7,245 bases of DNA from Candidatus Omnitrophota bacterium (lineage in GTDB: Bacteria; Omnitrophota; Omnitrophia; Omnitrophales; Danuiimicrobiaceae): positions 1 through 7,245 of the forward strand of contig JACQQO010000047.1 of NCBI GenBank assembly GCA_016206955.1. Reading direction: 5' to 3'. Position numbers and translations under genes: made by a program. Under the pieces are notes generated by a model. The model was given only the letters and a program-made list of their open reading frames with translations, was not told where the DNA came from and ran no database searches. Below are positions 7,095-7,245 of this stretch, piece after piece. The first letter of the stretch is position 1; each line of letters starts with the position of its first letter.

Positions 7095-7245
7095 AGTTCT
7101 TTTTCACGCAGGTCTTAGGAGATGATCGCCCGCCATGATTTTTGGCGGGAGGAAAGTCCGAGCTCCAAAGAGCAGAGTGCTCCGTAACACGGAGGGCCGT
7201 TTCTCCAAAGGGAAACGGAACGGAAAGTGCCACAGAGAATAGACC
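7095..7245 (+). ncRNA. rnpB: RNase P RNA (bacterial class A), 5' part only
   Basis: This is the catalytic RNA of RNase P, which removes 5' leaders from precursor tRNAs. The universally conserved GAGGAAAGTCCG (7149-7160, conserved region I) follows a hairpin CCCGCC/GGCGGG (7129-7134 with 7144-7149) in the place of P3. After it come AGCTCC, AGAGCAGAGTGC, and a P8-like hairpin CTCCGT/ACGGAG (7180-7185 with 7189-7194) containing the typical GTAAC. A P9-like stem CCGTTTC/GAAACGG (7197-7203 with 7212-7218) and the conserved AGTGCCACAGAGA (7226-7238) complete the visible part. The gene is cut by the window end at AGACC. A full gene would need about 200-250 more bases. The 5' end is set from the promoter and is uncertain by several bases, because the P1 partner strand is not in view. 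Confidence 0.93.

Noticed and set aside
6949..7233. 94-codon minus-strand open frame across the permease end and rnpB
   Set aside because: It is antisense to the conserved RNase P RNA core and to a conserved permease, and the peptide has no recognisable domain.

Overview
The window is an ordinary housekeeping segment of a bacterial chromosome, and every gene lies on the + strand. A 3-methyladenine DNA glycosylase (mpg) and the replicative primase (dnaG) come first, then the primary sigma factor (rpoD), a small MIP18/DUF59-family protein, a TPR protein, a CAU-anticodon tRNA, a DUF502 membrane protein, an LptF/LptG-type permease, and the 5' part of the RNase P RNA gene (rnpB), which is cut by the window edge. 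Coding density is very high, and no stretch above 100 bases lacks a gene.

Organism: the LptF/LptG permease points to a diderm (Gram-negative-type) bacterium. The dnaG-rpoD core is widely conserved. Moderate GC, a short sigma factor of about 550 residues, several genes without a Shine-Dalgarno sequence, and the DUF502 and LptFG neighbours would fit an uncultivated diderm lineage such as Omnitrophota or a deltaproteobacterial relative. This is a weak inference; no signal in the window fixes the phylum.

Layout: bases 1-2386 hold mpg and dnaG, one base apart, so they are almost certainly co-transcribed. Bases 2387-2484 hold a likely extended -10 promoter and the leader of rpoD. Bases 2485-5169 hold rpoD, the DUF59 protein and the TPR protein with gaps of 4 and 11 bases. 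A tRNA follows 12 bases later (5182-5257). Its anticodon loop and acceptor-stem pairs C4-G69 and C5-G68 favour the lysidine-modified isoleucine tRNA over elongator methionine tRNA. Bases 5293-7046 hold DUF502 and the permease, overlapping by ATGA. Bases 7045-7088 hold a small perfect inverted repeat and a consensus-like promoter for rnpB, which runs off the end.

How the genes work together: the first half supplies chromosome maintenance and transcription (base-excision repair, primer synthesis, promoter recognition). The second half supplies envelope functions (outer-membrane lipid export) and tRNA supply and processing. I found no mobile element, CRISPR array, defence island, phage gene or other accessory system. 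The observations worth a second look are fine-scale ones: start sites, promoters, tRNA identity and gene coupling.
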